This document shows, piece by piece, positions 24,533-35,300 of a stretch of DNA of 60,664 nt. The translations under genes and the position numbers were made by a program. The notes below the pieces were generated by a model. It made no database searches. It was not told the DNA's origin and saw nothing but the letters and a program-made list of their open reading frames with translations. Source of the stretch: a virus. The DNA is taken from positions 1-60,664 of IMG/VR virus record IMGVR_UViG_3300021091_000080. One strand, written 5' to 3'. Position 1 is the stretch's first letter. Every line of letters starts with the position of its first letter.

Positions 24533-27500
24533 TTACTTTCTTAGAAGAGTGATTACTACTGTAATATTTACAACATCACTTGCTGCAACACTAGAAGTTA
24601 ATGTTGGCGTAATAACTACATCACCATTATTTGAATCAATAGAAAAATCAGAACTAAAGATATTTAATCCAGTTGTTACGTTTCCAAACTCTGTATGGAA
24701 TATATCAGTACCCTTATGAGTTACTGTAAATTCAATCAGTTCTCTATGATTAGATGTAACATTATCTGCAGAAATTACTACTTTTGCTCCATATGAACTA
24801 CTTGGCGCATATAGAGAGATTGGTAGAAAATCTGTAGTTCCTTTTACTAGTTGAATGTCTTTTGTTATAATATTTAGATCTCGTAATTTAAATTCAGACA
24901 AATCATTTTTGAATAATTCAACAAAAGTTGGTGTGCCTGTTCCCCATGTTCTATTCCATAATAAAGCACCAGTATCTGTAAATTTAGATATAGTATCTGC
25001 ATAAATTCCAGAGGAAATTGCAAATTCTATCGCATCTGCAGTAGTTGTCAATTTAGTTGTAGTTGCCGATGATTGCAATATTACATTAGCAGAATTAATA
25101 TTAATGGTAGTAGCATTAATATCTAAACTGCCACCAACACTTCTAATTGTATCGACATTATCAAATACTAATTCAAATGGAGTAAGTCTTAAACTATTAT
25201 TTCCATCATTATAAAAATATAGAATATTTTCATTACTACCAGCAGATAATTCTGGAATAATATAAGTATTGCCGTCTACATCACGAACTCCACCAAGAGA
25301 AGACCAGTTAGCACCATCATATCCTTCAAATTGTAAAATTGTGCTGTTATATCTAATCGATCCTCTTGCTGGTATTCCTCTTTGTAAACTAGTACCAGAT
25401 GGAATAACTAGAGATGTTGTGGTGTTGATTATTGCTTTCTTTCCAGTAAATGGTGTAATAGAAAGATCACTCGATAGAGTTTTAATTTCAGAACCAAGTA
25501 ATTGAAGTTCATTTGAAACTTGCAATGGTACGTCGGCATTTGGACCAACTTTTAATACATTAATACCATCAAATACTAATTCGTCTACTGCTAGAGCATT
25601 CCATGTTAATTGAGCAGTTCCATTAGTTGCAGCACCTGTGGTATGTCTTGGAGGATTGACAGGACCATCAGTAATGCCAGCAACGCTAACGACATAAATA
25701 TTATTTCTGTATCTTAAATACTCCCCTAAACTTACTGGCGTATTTTCTGTCCAGACAGTAGAAGTTGGAGCAGTTATATTTGATGAAGATATAGTCTTCA
25801 TCTCCCAGAAATCTAAAGCAGATCTTCTTAATCTCAAACTGTTGACAGAATCATTATAGAAGTATAATGTATTATCATTTGCTCCAGCAAATGCTTCAGG
25901 TAAGATATAAGTGTTGCCATCAAGATCTCTTACTCCTCCAAGTGAACTCCAAGCAGCAGTAGCAACATTATATCCCTCATATTGGTTTGTGTCAGTATTA
26001 AATCTAATAGTTCCATTTTCACGTTGAATAGCATTTGGTCTTTCTAAATTAGTTCCAGCTGGAATAGTTATACCTTTAGATCCAGTAATCTTAACAAGAG
26101 AATTACTTGCTGGAGATAATACTAAATTCACAGTAGATGCTGTACTAATAGTATTATCAGTTATAAAAAGACGTTGATTAACTCTCAATGAAGATCCAGA
26201 TCCTGCCAAAATTAAATTAGCATCTGTTACCGTAATAGGTTTAGTTGTCTCAACTTCACCAGTTGAAAGTACATCAAAATCTCCTACTGATAATTTTCTT
26301 GTGTCTAAGATAATATCATTAAGAGCACTAGTTGCAATATTTAAATCATAATTACCAATTATAGTTAGAGTAGAATTTTCAAAATTAAATCTATCTGCTG
26401 TCAGTTCTGTTGTAAATGTGCCAGTAGAAGCACTAACATTAGAAGTTGTAACAGAGTTATCTGCAATAATATTACCTTGATTTACTTCAATATTTACAGT
26501 TTCATTTCTATTGACAGTGTTTACAGCAATAGATACACCAGATCCAGAAAAAGATTCTTGACCAGAAATTGAAAAAATTCCTTTATCTTCTGGAAATCCT
26601 CCAATGTAATCAGGAGATGGAATTGATCCACTAATTTCTGCACTGTAATATAATGTAGAAGGTGTATTATCATTTGGTTGAATAATTACACGATTATTTG
26701 TATAATCATATGTAATGTAATCTGCAGTTAGTTTAGAAGTTGCTGCTGCGCTTGATTTAAAAACAAAATTATATCCAACATTAGATGGTGCAGAAAGATC
26801 AAAATGATATCTTCTATTTTTGAGCAAAGTTACATTGTCAATATAGTAAGAATTCTCAGTTTCACCAACAATAATTTGACCATTCATTGCTGCTGGATGA
26901 TTAGCACAAAGATAGTAATACGTTCCAGGACTTACATCTTTTGTATCGAATGTAATTGTTCCTGAAGTAGCACCATTATTTTGAACAGTTGCTACTACAT
27001 CTGCTGATGAGAAAGATACTCCATTAAATGCACTTACAATATAAAATGGATGCCCAGATACATTTACGTTTAAAACTAACTTATCTCCTTTAGATACATT
27101 TATAGTTGGATTGTTTGCATCATAATGGGCAGTAGTGTTATCAGATCCATTAAAAACATAGTTTGAAGCTCCACTATTAGTTACCGATAGCGTATATGTT
27201 GGATATATACCATCGTTTAAATAATATTGTTTAGATGAATTAACAGCACTGACTATAGGAGCAACTGTTGCTATATACGTGCCCGTAACTGCAGAAGTTA
27301 CAATTTCAGCAGGAGTAAATAATAAATTTGATGCATTTGTAACAACTAAAGAATGAACAGGAGTTACATTTTGAGTGGTCGCAACATTTAATACTAAATC
27401 TGTAAAAGCAGTCACTTGTAAAGTAACTGCAGAACCAGTACCTCCAATTGAAGATGCTGGAATAGTAATTACATCTCCTGTGGTGTATCCTGTACCAGGA

Positions 27501-29173
27501 TTTGCAATTGATACATTTGTAATACCACCAGTAGAAATTAGAACATTAAATCTTGCTCCAGTTCCAGTACCACCAGTTCCAGCAACATTATTATTAATAG
27601 AATTTGTTCTAGCTGGGTCAGAAGCACTAGTATCAACAACATTTTTAATAGGACCGTTATTGCTGCCAACATTAAATCCAATAAAAGTTAATGTATCATT
27701 AATAGCATAACCAACACCAGGATTTAAAATAGTAATATTAGAAAGTGAAACAGTTCCAGAAGTTACAGTAAGTCTTAAGACAAATTGAGATCCGCTACCA
27801 CTTGTGCTATTTGCAGTAACTGTATAAGTTCCATTTGTATATGAAGTTCCTTGCGACGCAATACTAACTGTTGCAACACCAGTATTTACCGCAGGAGAAT
27901 AGATTAATTTTGCTATAGTTGGAGTATTTAAATTATATGAAACAGTATCTCCAACTCTCCAGTAGTAATCTGTTTGTCCAGATGGAAGAACTAACTGATA
28001 ATGATCAACTAAAGATAATTGCCAGTAAGATCTTAAAGGAAGTTCTTCATTTGAAATTGTTAAAGTATCATTTGGTTCATAACCATTCCCACCACTTGTA
28101 ATTGATACTGTTTTAATTCCGCCTAAGGCAGTAATTGTTCCTGAAAATGGATTGGTAATTGGCGTTGCTGCCGATACTATTGCACTATTTGCAATTCCTA
28201 GTACATCTCCTACTTTAAAATCATCGCCGTAATCTGAAAAAGATAAATCTTGTACTACTCCTCCAGTAATTAAAGCAGTTACAGAAGATCCTGATCCATA
28301 TGAACCTAAAGTTCCAGATTGCGTAGTTAAATTTATGCTAGTGGCAACCGCTGCTGAAGTATTTCTTACAATCGATAGAACAGAAGAATTTGGGAATGCT
28401 GGTTTTATAATTACTTGAGCAAATGATCCTGCCTCTCCAAAATTTCCAAAAATATTTACCTGAGCGTATGTAGGATTTATGTAAAGACCGCCATCTAGTT
28501 CAAAATGAAATGGTTGCAGTGCTAAACTAGCATCAGAAATATCAAATTTATAAGTATTTCCTCTAGTTAAAGCAAATCCAGTATTTGTACCTCCAATTCT
28601 ATATTCATATTCTGGAGGTGTTAATGCGGTAAAATCTGCAGGTTTGGTTTCAAATAAAGTAACTACATAAGTATTCGTAAATGCATTTGTAAGAACAACT
28701 GATACTGATCCATCTTGAGGATATCCAGAACCAGGATTAGTAATATTAACAAAATAGTCAACTACAACTATAGTTGCAACTGCACTATCGCCAGCACCGC
28801 CAAGTAAATTTACTCCTTCATATGTACCAGTGTAATATCCACTTCCTCTGGTAGTAACTGCACTCGTAGAGATTGAAGAAGTATAAAAATTTAAATCTCT
28901 TAAAGAATTGATATTATCATCATCAATATCAAAAACTTTTTTTGCTAAATTTACAAAAGTTAATTTGTTATCTGCTTTGTAAAGACCAGTTCTTGTTTCA
29001 CTTGCAAAAGAAAGTGCTGGCGCTTCTTTTGTGCCATCTGCTAACTTTAAACTAGTAAATGTAAGGTTTCCAGAACCCCCAGTAATTTCAAAAACATCAC
29101 TAGCCAGAGCATTAACTTTTTGCCTCTGTGTTTCTAATGTGTCTGTTTTAGAGACGTTTCTAAGAACTGCCAT
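24533..29173 (-). CDS. Large tail/baseplate protein with a cupredoxin-like domain
   Basis: This 1546-residue protein begins MAVLRNVSKTDTLETQRQKV. Repeated beta modules of the NPGTGYTTGD type occupy about residues 140-600. Around residues 690-775 lies a domain with NVSGHPFYIVS (H708) and YYYLCANHPAAMNGQIIV (C756, H759, M763). These four residues match the type-1 copper ligands of plastocyanin-like cupredoxins, with nearly the same spacing. Two weaker similar segments (TYKFDISDASLALQPFHFEL and RRYHFDLSAPSNVGYNF) look like copies without a full ligand set. The C-terminal half has fibre-like repeats. Copper binding on a virion is inference. Confidence 0.82.
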   Translation of the reverse strand: MAVLRNVSKTDTLETQRQKVNALASDVFEITGGSGNLTFTSLKLADGTKEAPALSFASETRTGLYKADNKLTFVNLAKKVFDIDDDNINSLRDLNFYTSSISTSAVTTRGSGYYTGTYEGVNLLGGAGDSAVATIVVVDYFVNITNPGSGYPQDGSVSVVLTNAFTNTYVVTLFETKPADFTALTPPEYEYRIGGTNTGFALTRGNTYKFDISDASLALQPFHFELDGGLYINPTYAQVNIFGNFGEAGSFAQVIIKPAFPNSSVLSIVRNTSAAVATSINLTTQSGTLGSYGSGSSVTALITGGVVQDLSFSDYGDDFKVGDVLGIANSAIVSAATPITNPFSGTITALGGIKTVSITSGGNGYEPNDTLTISNEELPLRSYWQLSLVDHYQLVLPSGQTDYYWRVGDTVSYNLNTPTIAKLIYSPAVNTGVATVSIASQGTSYTNGTYTVTANSTSGSGSQFVLRLTVTSGTVSLSNITILNPGVGYAINDTLTFIGFNVGSNNGPIKNVVDTSASDPARTNSINNNVAGTGGTGTGARFNVLISTGGITNVSIANPGTGYTTGDVITIPASSIGGTGSAVTLQVTAFTDLVLNVATTQNVTPVHSLVVTNASNLLFTPAEIVTSAVTGTYIATVAPIVSAVNSSKQYYLNDGIYPTYTLSVTNSGASNYVFNGSDNTTAHYDANNPTINVSKGDKLVLNVNVSGHPFYIVSAFNGVSFSSADVVATVQNNGATSGTITFDTKDVSPGTYYYLCANHPAAMNGQIIVGETENSYYIDNVTLLKNRRYHFDLSAPSNVGYNFVFKSSAAATSKLTADYITYDYTNNRVIIQPNDNTPSTLYYSAEISGSIPSPDYIGGFPEDKGIFSISGQESFSGSGVSIAVNTVNRNETVNIEVNQGNIIADNSVTTSNVSASTGTFTTELTADRFNFENSTLTIIGNYDLNIATSALNDIILDTRKLSVGDFDVLSTGEVETTKPITVTDANLILAGSGSSLRVNQRLFITDNTISTASTVNLVLSPASNSLVKITGSKGITIPAGTNLERPNAIQRENGTIRFNTDTNQYEGYNVATAAWSSLGGVRDLDGNTYILPEAFAGANDNTLYFYNDSVNSLRLRRSALDFWEMKTISSSNITAPTSTVWTENTPVSLGEYLRYRNNIYVVSVAGITDGPVNPPRHTTGAATNGTAQLTWNALAVDELVFDGINVLKVGPNADVPLQVSNELQLLGSEIKTLSSDLSITPFTGKKAIINTTTSLVIPSGTSLQRGIPARGSIRYNSTILQFEGYDGANWSSLGGVRDVDGNTYIIPELSAGSNENILYFYNDGNNSLRLTPFELVFDNVDTIRSVGGSLDINATTININSANVILQSSATTTKLTTTADAIEFAISSGIYADTISKFTDTGALLWNRTWGTGTPTFVELFKNDLSEFKLRDLNIITKDIQLVKGTTDFLPISLYAPSSSYGAKVVISADNVTSNHRELIEFTVTHKGTDIFHTEFGNVTTGLNIFSSDFSIDSNNGDVVITPTLTSSVAASDVVNITVVITLLRK

Positions 29174-29363
29174 TTGCTACAATCTCTTTGAGGAGTGTTT
29201 TAATTTCAGATATTTCTGCTTTCAATGTATTTATGTCGTCAATTACTGAAGCGAATTGCGTAGTAAGAGTTTTTTTGGGAGGAGATGCTATATTAATAAT
29301 AGCACCAGTATTTGGGTCACGATACAAATTATCATGACCTTCTACTTTTAAATAATCTTTCAT
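29160..29363 (-). CDS. 67-residue conserved-type protein after the DUF4815 gene
   Basis: It starts MKDYLKVEGHDNLYRDPNTG at an ATG four bases inside the end of the DUF4815 gene's downstream gap; a TTG further upstream is the alternative. The C-terminus (DDINTLKAEISEIKTLLKEI) is a coiled coil. The charged DNLYRDPNTGAI motif recalls small proteins next to baseplate genes in other T4-like cyanophages. It overlaps the 1546-residue gene by 14 bases. It could be an assembly helper for the large tail proteins. Confidence 0.72.
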   Translation of the reverse strand: MKDYLKVEGHDNLYRDPNTGAIINIASPPKKTLTTQFASVIDDINTLKAEISEIKTLLKEIVANGSS

Positions 29364-29365
29364 AA

Positions 29366-32300
29366 TCAATAAGAAGCTACTGCTCTAATGTCCTGAACTT
29401 TAGGAACAAAAATTGGATCATCTGACTTCATAACCACCTTGATAGCAAAAGAATTAAACTCTGGCAATTCCGAAATATTATAAGTTAACTCTTGATAATC
29501 TTCTTGTCTATCTGTAGTTGGCGATACATTATTAGCAGGTGTTGCAACTACATCATTATTTGGAGATCCATCGTTATTAAAATATGTCCAATCAATATCT
29601 TCAAGATTTTTTTGTGATCCTGTTTCTTTAATTTTGTAAAGAATTTTTATATTATCAATATCTTTCACATTAACTGTGGTTCTAACATCAATAGCAGTTC
29701 CAGGATTATTAATTACAACTTCTTTAGTAACATATTTTGCAAGAGCAGAACTATTTCTAGATGCGGTCTCTGGAACATAAGTTACACCAGTTGTGAAGTT
29801 CATAGCAGAAACTTTAACATATTGTTCTTCACCACTTGAAATGCCGTCATAATATAATATATCTCCAACTCTAAAAATGTCTGGTGATTGATTTGCTGTA
29901 ACTGGTGCTCTTGAGAAAGCACTACCTAAAGTAATTTCGCTGGTATAATCAGAATTAATAGGTAACTTATCATTTTCAACAGTTAGTTGCTTAGCAACAG
30001 GATCCCAATCAATAATTTTTCCAGTAATTACATTATCATATTTTTGAGTAACAGCACTTGGATTGAAAGCAACAACTGTAGTTCCTTCAGTAAATGAAAA
30101 TGTTTTTTGCAAAGTAGATACAACTGTAACTGTTGAACTTTGTAAATTTCCACCAGTTGCTGACTGTGTTCCAAATATTAGTCTTTCACTGGTTAAGAAA
30201 GTTCCTTCTGTAGTAAGTTGAACCCAAATATAGTTACCAGTAGATACATAACCAAGAACTTTTCCTCTTGTACCAGAAGTTGCTCCTTGTACAGTTTGAT
30301 TTGCATCAACAGCAGTAGTTGAATTACCACTGATATTTACTCTATACACAGGCAAGAATTTTAATACCTGATATCTCTTTCCAAATCTATCTTCTTTACC
30401 TGCAGCATTTTCAATTCTATTGGTTGCTGTTTTAATAGAAGAAACACTCAAATCAATTACTGGGGATAAGTTATCGGCAGTAGATGAAAGGTTAAATTTA
30501 TAAAGCAATGAGTTCTGTAGAGTATTTAAAGTTTGATTTATTCTAGATGCAATTACTTTTTGATTTAAGAAGTAATGAGTTTCATTTAAGAATGTAGTTT
30601 CATAATCAGATTGAGAATATGTCAAGTAATTAGTAGTATTTGAATCTACAGGAATAATATTAGTAGTCTTAACTTCAGATCTGATAGAAGTACCTGATGG
30701 TTGAATATAACTTACATGAGCAAATAATCTTTCAAACTTTCTATTATATGATGCCAATACTGCTTTTCCTCCACCAATAGCATTTGCGCTTGCTCTGGTT
30801 GGACCAACGATTGTATAATTATCTAATCCAGAATTTGAAATTCTAAACAAAGTATTATTCAAAACAGTAGATGTAAATCCACCAACATCTTGTGTAGATT
30901 TATAGAAAACATATGATTTTCCAGAAGTTTCAAAACCATGATCTCTATGAGAAATTCTTACGATAGAATTATTGTTCTTAAATAGAGGAGAAGTCGCATT
31001 TGTATTAGCAAGAGCATAAGTTTCAAATGGATCGCTATCTATTTGTTCATATCCAAGATTTTGATTTGTAACAATCAAAGTTCCAGAACGAGTTGTATCA
31101 AACCTAGCTCTGTATAAAGTAAATTTAATATCTTCTAGAAGATCTTCAGTCCAGTTATTAGTATTCTGCGATCTATAAACAGATCCTAGAAGTGGTTGAA
31201 CAGTTACAGCAGTTCCAGTTGCAAGATCAGTTTCTGTAAGTCTAGATGCATAAACTTCGTAATCGACAGAATCTGTTTCAATTACAAGAGCATAATCTGT
31301 ATTATTTTGTAAATATACGGGGTGTTCAAATTCAAATTTTGTAGGAACAGTAGATGCTGTTACACCAACTACATCTGTTGCAATTCCCATTCTCACAGCA
31401 TAATCCGTAATTTCAATGACAGATTCAATTACTGCTCCACCTGCTCCAGCACCATTTCCTCTTACAACAACTGAAGGTGGTTCTGTATAACCATTTCCAG
31501 AAATTTGAATTTCTGCATTATAAATTTTTCCTCCAGAAACATTAATCGATCCTGTAGCAGTACTGCATCCTGGTTGTTGAGGACTTTCAATTGTAATTAC
31601 TCCACTGTCGTAATTTATTCCAACATTAGTAATTTTAAGATCTACTACCTTACCAGAATTTTTAGTAATAGTTAATGTCAAAGAAGTTCCATTTGCAGCA
31701 TTGAAAGCAATTAGAGAAGCAATATCCAATATCTCATTTTGAATAAATGTAGTTCCATTATGATTGTTTAAAGCAAGTGTGTAAACTTGATCTGATGACA
31801 ACGCTACAACACCTGTGGAAGAAGGAACTACAACATTTAAATTTTTATCTAATACTTGTAATAGTGGACCAGCAGCACCAGAGTTTCTTCCTGTAATTCT
31901 TTCTCCAATTGTAATATTTAAGTTTGAACTTGCAACTACTCTTAAATAAGTGTTTGGATTTTTTGCACAAACAGATCCAGGAACAATATTTTTTCCTGGT
32001 TTTCCAACACTTGTATCTGTGATATAAACACGTAGAGGAACAGTTGCACTCTTCCTCTTAAAGAAAAGATCTACAGCAGTTGCAAAACATCCACCAGTTT
32101 GTCCCTCAACAGTAAATGTTTGAGATAATGGATTTGGTTTTTGTCTATTGCTAGTTGATACATCGACAATTTGTGTTCCTTCATTTGCTTTAAATTCAGC
32201 AGGAACAGTAGATACAATAGATGCTGGATTTTCTGGAAGAGCACCAGTTGCATAATACTTAATCTCAGTATAACTTTCGACAGTATCTTTACTTTCATCT

Positions 32301-35300
32301 GTAGAACTAGATGTAAATCTGAGTGTTCTAATACCAGTTGTATATCTTAATTGAGTAGCAGCAGTATCATATGTTACTGTTTTTACATCTCCAGTCCAAG
32401 TTGCACCTGCGGTTGGAGGATATCCAGCAGGGATTAACAAAATACCACTTGCATTGCCATTAGCATCTGTGGTAATGTTATTACCGAAACTAGATAATGA
32501 ATTTGAAGGAACACCAGTATACCTAATATCAGGATTAATCCATCTTCCAATATCTCTTCCATCCATGAAAACGTAGAAACGAGTGTTTGGCTTCAATCTT
32601 GTTAAGTTATACTTAACAGGAATACTTCTCATAAAGAATTGTACGGAGGAAATAATAGAATTACCATTTCTAGTCTCATTTGAGACACCACGAGCAGTTT
32701 CGTTATTATATGGACTAATATTTGAAGAACTCGCAACAGAAGCAACAATAACTGTTGTCGCAGCAGATGCACTAGTATTGTTAAGTGGTGTGATATTGAA
32801 GAATGATCTGTTTGATCCTATCCAATTAACAACAAATGAATTAAAGTAACTTGCGATAGCTTCTTTAGAATTATCTTTTCTAGCTGTATAGAAAGAATAT
32901 AAATTTGTATTATCTTCAGATACTAAAGGTGTTACAGAAGTATCAAACCATTGATCTACAGAAGGTGATAGTTTTCCATCTCCAACAAATTGAACAATAA
33001 CAAAAGGATTTGGATTCAAAATTTTTGTTGCAGAATTGTTTCCAAGAAGTCTTGTAGAAGTATATGGTAAAGTAACAATACTACCAGATTTTTTATAATG
33101 ATTTGTTACTCTCTCATCTTCTCTAGTATTTAATTCTACTAGATTAAAACAATCTTCTTTTGATTGTGCTCTTAAAGTAGATTGCTGTGTATCTATTGAG
33201 CATCTATAATCATTTGATTTAATATTTCCTACTGAATGAGTTTCAAAATTATCCACAATGAAACCACTCTTAAATCTGTCTAATCCAATATCATCTTTAA
33301 CTTGCATGTTTAATGCTTGTTGTTCTAGAATACTCAAAGTTGTATAGTACTCTAAACGCTCTATACGCTTCTCTAGTTTTCCAATATCGCGCATCGTATA
33401 ACGCTTATTATCAACTGGAATTAGGCGAACATCTTCACTTAATTTTGTAAATGCTGGGACATACAAATAATATAAAGGAATAGAATTCTCAATTGTTTCT
33501 GGTTTTGATGGATTTAATGAAGAATTTCCAGATCTAATTTCAAATTGACCGTTGGTTTTTAAGAATACCCCATCAATTCTATCAAGATATTTTGTTTCGC
33601 TAAAAGAAAATGTGTATGAAATATTTAAATCTGAAGCGGGACAACTAGAAGAAACGCCACCATCTCCATTGAAATTAGCATAATCAGAAGTAGACAGTAT
33701 GGTGCTATTTTGGAAACCAGAAATTAAAGTATCATTGTCTACTTTTGGTCTAAAATCAATAACATCTTTTAATGAAACAATTCCGTGTACTGATGAATTG
33801 AAAGATGGAACTTCTTCAGCTAAAACTCCTGCTTCATGTAGATAACTATCTACTGTGCAAAAATCTCCTTGAGAATGCTCAAAATAATCAAATGCTACTA
33901 CTAATTGCCCAGTTGGAGCAGGACTTCCTGGTTTTAATATTATTCTTGAGACATCATAAAAAGTATCTCTTTGACCATCATCAAAAATAAAATTATTGGT
34001 AACATCAGTTCCAGAAATTAGTCTTCCATTTGTATCTACTTGAGGAGGATTAGTTGAAGATCCTTCATAAACATATCTAAGATTATAAACATCAGAGAAA
34101 GAATAAATGTTTACATCGGAAGTATCATAATCTTGACCTCTTAATGGAATATTTTTGTCTCCGCCAGAGACAATAACCAATCTCTTATTTTTAACAGAAG
34201 TTTTTAATCTTGGTTTTGCTTTAGTAACTTCAATAGTAGCACTTAGTTTTAGTACAGGGAAATTGCTACTAATAGATCCAAAATAGTCGCTTGGAAGATT
34301 AATTGTGACGCTACCAGCACTTACTGTGCTAGTTGTAGATGAAGAAGTTCGAACATTTACGAACGAAGGATCAATATAAACAATATCGCCATTCTCTACT
34401 ACTGTTGAACTTCCTTTGCTTAAAACAGTTATAATATAATTATTTTCAGTAAATTCTGTAAATCTTTGTGTTCCAAAAGTCAATTGTGCTACAAAGGTTA
34501 ATTGACCTCCAGATGATGATCCATTAATAACAAAATCTCTGCGAATATAAGTTTTGATATTAGAATCATCTTGTGTTTTAACCAGAGAACTAACTTCTTT
34601 ACTTCCAGTTGGGAAAATTAAACTATTAGTATCAGAATTTGAAACTAATGGTCTAAGCCTTACAACACTAACATTGGTAGCAATTGCAGGGAGTGATGAA
34701 TCTAGATATATTCTTGATTTTTTTGGTCCAATAGGAGGAGTTGCATATTGTACAATTACTTTGTTACTACGACCTGTCGAATCGTTAAATTGAACAATAT
34801 CACCCTGAATTAAAAATCTAGATGCATCCGCATCAAAACCATTGCATTCTAGATATTTTCTTCCTTCTTCTCCCGAAAAAGTAGAATTAGTTACAGCGAC
34901 AATCTCTGCATATGAATTATTCTGAATTTCAGAATCTGCAGAGAATTTATAAGCATTACCAGAACCATATTGAGAGAAGAATGATTTTACATTTTGAGGA
35001 GTATATGTACTAACTACATTTCTAAACATTACTGGAGTTATCTCTGCTAAAACTCCAGGAGTTGTTGTAGAAGAAGCAGTGCAAACTGGCGGTTGAGAGT
35101 AAACTGTTTGTACTGCATCTCTATTGTTAATTATAACTTTGTAAATACCTCCTCCAACTGCAGTAACTTGAATGTTGGAATTATCAAATTCAACTCCATC
35201 TATTCTTAATGTTGGTGATGTATATCCAGATCCTCTTTTAGTAACTACAAAATGTGAAATAGTATTTTCGTTAGCAATTCTTAAACTATTACCTCTCTCA

